5,168 nt of DNA from Clostridia bacterium (GTDB lineage: Bacteria > Bacillota_A > Clostridia > Oscillospirales > CAG-272), in assembly GCA_017395725.1 (NCBI GenBank), contig JAFQOB010000073.1, forward strand, positions 1 through 5,168, read 5' to 3'. Position 1 is the stretch's first letter. Each line of letters begins with the position of its first letter. The notes beneath the pieces are model-generated. The model saw only the letters and a list, made by a program, of their open reading frames with translations, made no database searches and was not told the DNA's origin. Positions 4,147 through 5,168 of this stretch are shown one piece after another. A program made the translations under genes and the position numbers.

Positions 4147-5168
4147 ATGAAAAGAGAAGACCTTCGTAATATTGCGATAATCGCTCACGTCGATCACGGT
4201 AAAACAACCCTCGTTGACGAAATGTTAAAGCAGGGCGGTGTATATCGCGAAAATCAGGCTACAGAAGAAAGAGTTATGGACAGCAACGCTATTGAAAAAG
4301 AGCGTGGCATTACAATTCTTGCAAAAAATACTGCTATACATTACAAAGACGTAAAAATCAACGTAATAGACACCCCCGGACACGCTGACTTCGGCGGTGA
4401 GGTTGAACGTATTCTTAAAATGGTTAACGGCGTTTTGCTTCTTGTTGACGCGGCAGAAGGTCCTATGCCTCAGACAAGATTCGTTCTCCAAAAGGCGTTG
4501 GAATTGAATCATAGAGTTATCGTTGTTGTTAACAAAATAGACAAGCCCGATGCACGTCTTGATGAGGTTGTTGACGAGGTTCTTGAGCTTCTTATCGACC
4601 TTAACGCTACAGACGAACAGCTCGACAGTCCTATGATATTCTGCTCGGGTAAAGCGGGCACTGCTTCGCTTTCTCCTTTCCAGCAGGGGACCGACCTTGT
4701 GCCTTTGTTTGAAACGATTCTTGAATATATGCCTGCTCCCGAGGGTGAGCCCGACGAGGACTTGCAGGTTCTTGTATCTTCTATTGACTACAACGAATAC
4801 GTAGGCAGAATCGGTATCGGTCGAGTAGAAAGAGGAACTATCAAACAAAACCAAGAAGTAATGATTTGTAACTATCATACAGAGGCGGCTCCTAAGAAAA
4901 CCAAGATAGTTTCTATGTATCAGTTTGACGGTCTCGGCAGAATGCCTGTTACTGAAGCTAAATGCGGCGATATTATTTGTTTCTCCGGTGCTGAAGATAT
5001 TACAATAGGTGATACTATCACATCTATCGAAAAACCTGAGCCTTTGCCTTTTGTTAAGATAAGTGAACCTACCCTTGAGATGACGTTCTCTGTAAACGAC
5101 AGTCCTATGGCGGGCAGAGAGGGTAAGTTCGTTACTTCACGTCAGCTCAGAGACAGACTTTACAAGGA
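4147..5168 (+). CDS. typA: Translational GTPase TypA/BipA, C-terminus cut by window edge
   Basis: A ribosome-associated GTPase of the EF-G-like superfamily, acting in the cytoplasm in ribosome assembly and stress or low-temperature growth. 340 codons are present of the usual ~605-615 aa. The GTPase motifs are complete: G1 AHVDHGKT (13-20), G2 within ERGITI (52-57), G3 DTPGH (75-79), G4 NKID (129-132) and a G5-like SGKAG (167-171). The beta-barrel domain 2 follows ([14 protein letters not shown]..., GDTI), then domain 3 begins ([33 protein letters not shown]), which is diagnostic of TypA rather than LepA or EF-G. The ATG at 4147 is chosen because TypA proteins start just before [12 protein letters not shown]. 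An in-frame ATG at 4096 would add 17 residues; it is disfavoured because it lies very close to the inferred transcription start and the extension is Lys-rich and family-atypical. The ribosome binding site is only moderate (TAGG ending 10 nt upstream). Its own promoter lies at 4050-4078. Confidence 0.95.
   Translation, partial: MKREDLRNIAIIAHVDHGKTTLVDEMLKQGGVYRENQATEERVMDSNAIEKERGITILAKNTAIHYKDVKINVIDTPGHADFGGEVERILKMVNGVLLLVDAAEGPMPQTRFVLQKALELNHRVIVVVNKIDKPDARLDEVVDEVLELLIDLNATDEQLDSPMIFCSGKAGTASLSPFQQGTDLVPLFETILEYMPAPEGEPDEDLQVLVSSIDYNEYVGRIGIGRVERGTIKQNQEVMICNYHTEAAPKKTKIVSMYQFDGLGRMPVTEAKCGDIICFSGAEDITIGDTITSIEKPEPLPFVKISEPTLEMTFSVNDSPMAGREGKFVTSRQLRDRLYK

Noticed and set aside
4225..4878. 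217-aa open reading frame on the minus strand
   Set aside because: It is the antisense shadow of typA, whose GTPase motifs G1 to G5 are all intact on the plus strand.

Overview
The window looks like chromosomal DNA from an AT-rich, low-GC anaerobe of the gut Clostridia type (Ruminococcus/Oscillospiraceae-like). This rests on strong AGGAGG-type ribosome binding sites, sigma-A-like promoters, a TTG start, a PFL-activase-like radical SAM enzyme and TypA. A Bacteroidetes-like relative cannot be excluded, because the PurM is the long form I associate with that phylum. The taxonomic call is an inference.

Layout. (1) Positions 1-1753, minus strand: purM (AIR synthetase, complete) followed 30 nt later by a PfkB/ribokinase-family sugar kinase that runs off the left edge. 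A consensus promoter and a leader with a small perfect hairpin precede purM. (2) Positions 1754-2017: divergent intergenic region with promoters pointing both ways. (3) Positions 2018-3336, plus strand: two genes overlapping by ATGA. The first encodes a 221-aa protein with an N-terminal C-x5-C-x3-C-x2-C domain, an internal signal-anchor-like segment ending in Cys, a Pro/Glu/Thr linker and a small C-terminal domain. The second encodes a compact 218-aa radical SAM protein. This pair is the best candidate in the window for a little-described system, either a radical SAM maturation/RiPP-like pair or an Fe-S/metal-dependent envelope modification. (4) Positions 3337-4146: about 800 bp without a convincing gene. 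It holds tandem ~105-bp repeats (the third copy continuing into a longer element) and two 161-bp copies of one structured element in inverted orientation. Each 161-bp copy contains the same three hairpins in the same order, with stems that differ in sequence but still pair and with an identical 8-nt loop. (5) Positions 4147-5168, plus strand: typA/bipA translational GTPase behind a good promoter, truncated by the right edge.

How the parts relate. purM and the kinase are probably co-transcribed; PurM makes a purine/thiamine intermediate, but the kinase substrate is unknown. The Cys-motif protein and the radical SAM enzyme are probably translationally coupled and act together. typA is a separate housekeeping unit. 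The repeat block lies between two genes that read in the same direction and probably has its own origin as a family of structured or mobile repeats.
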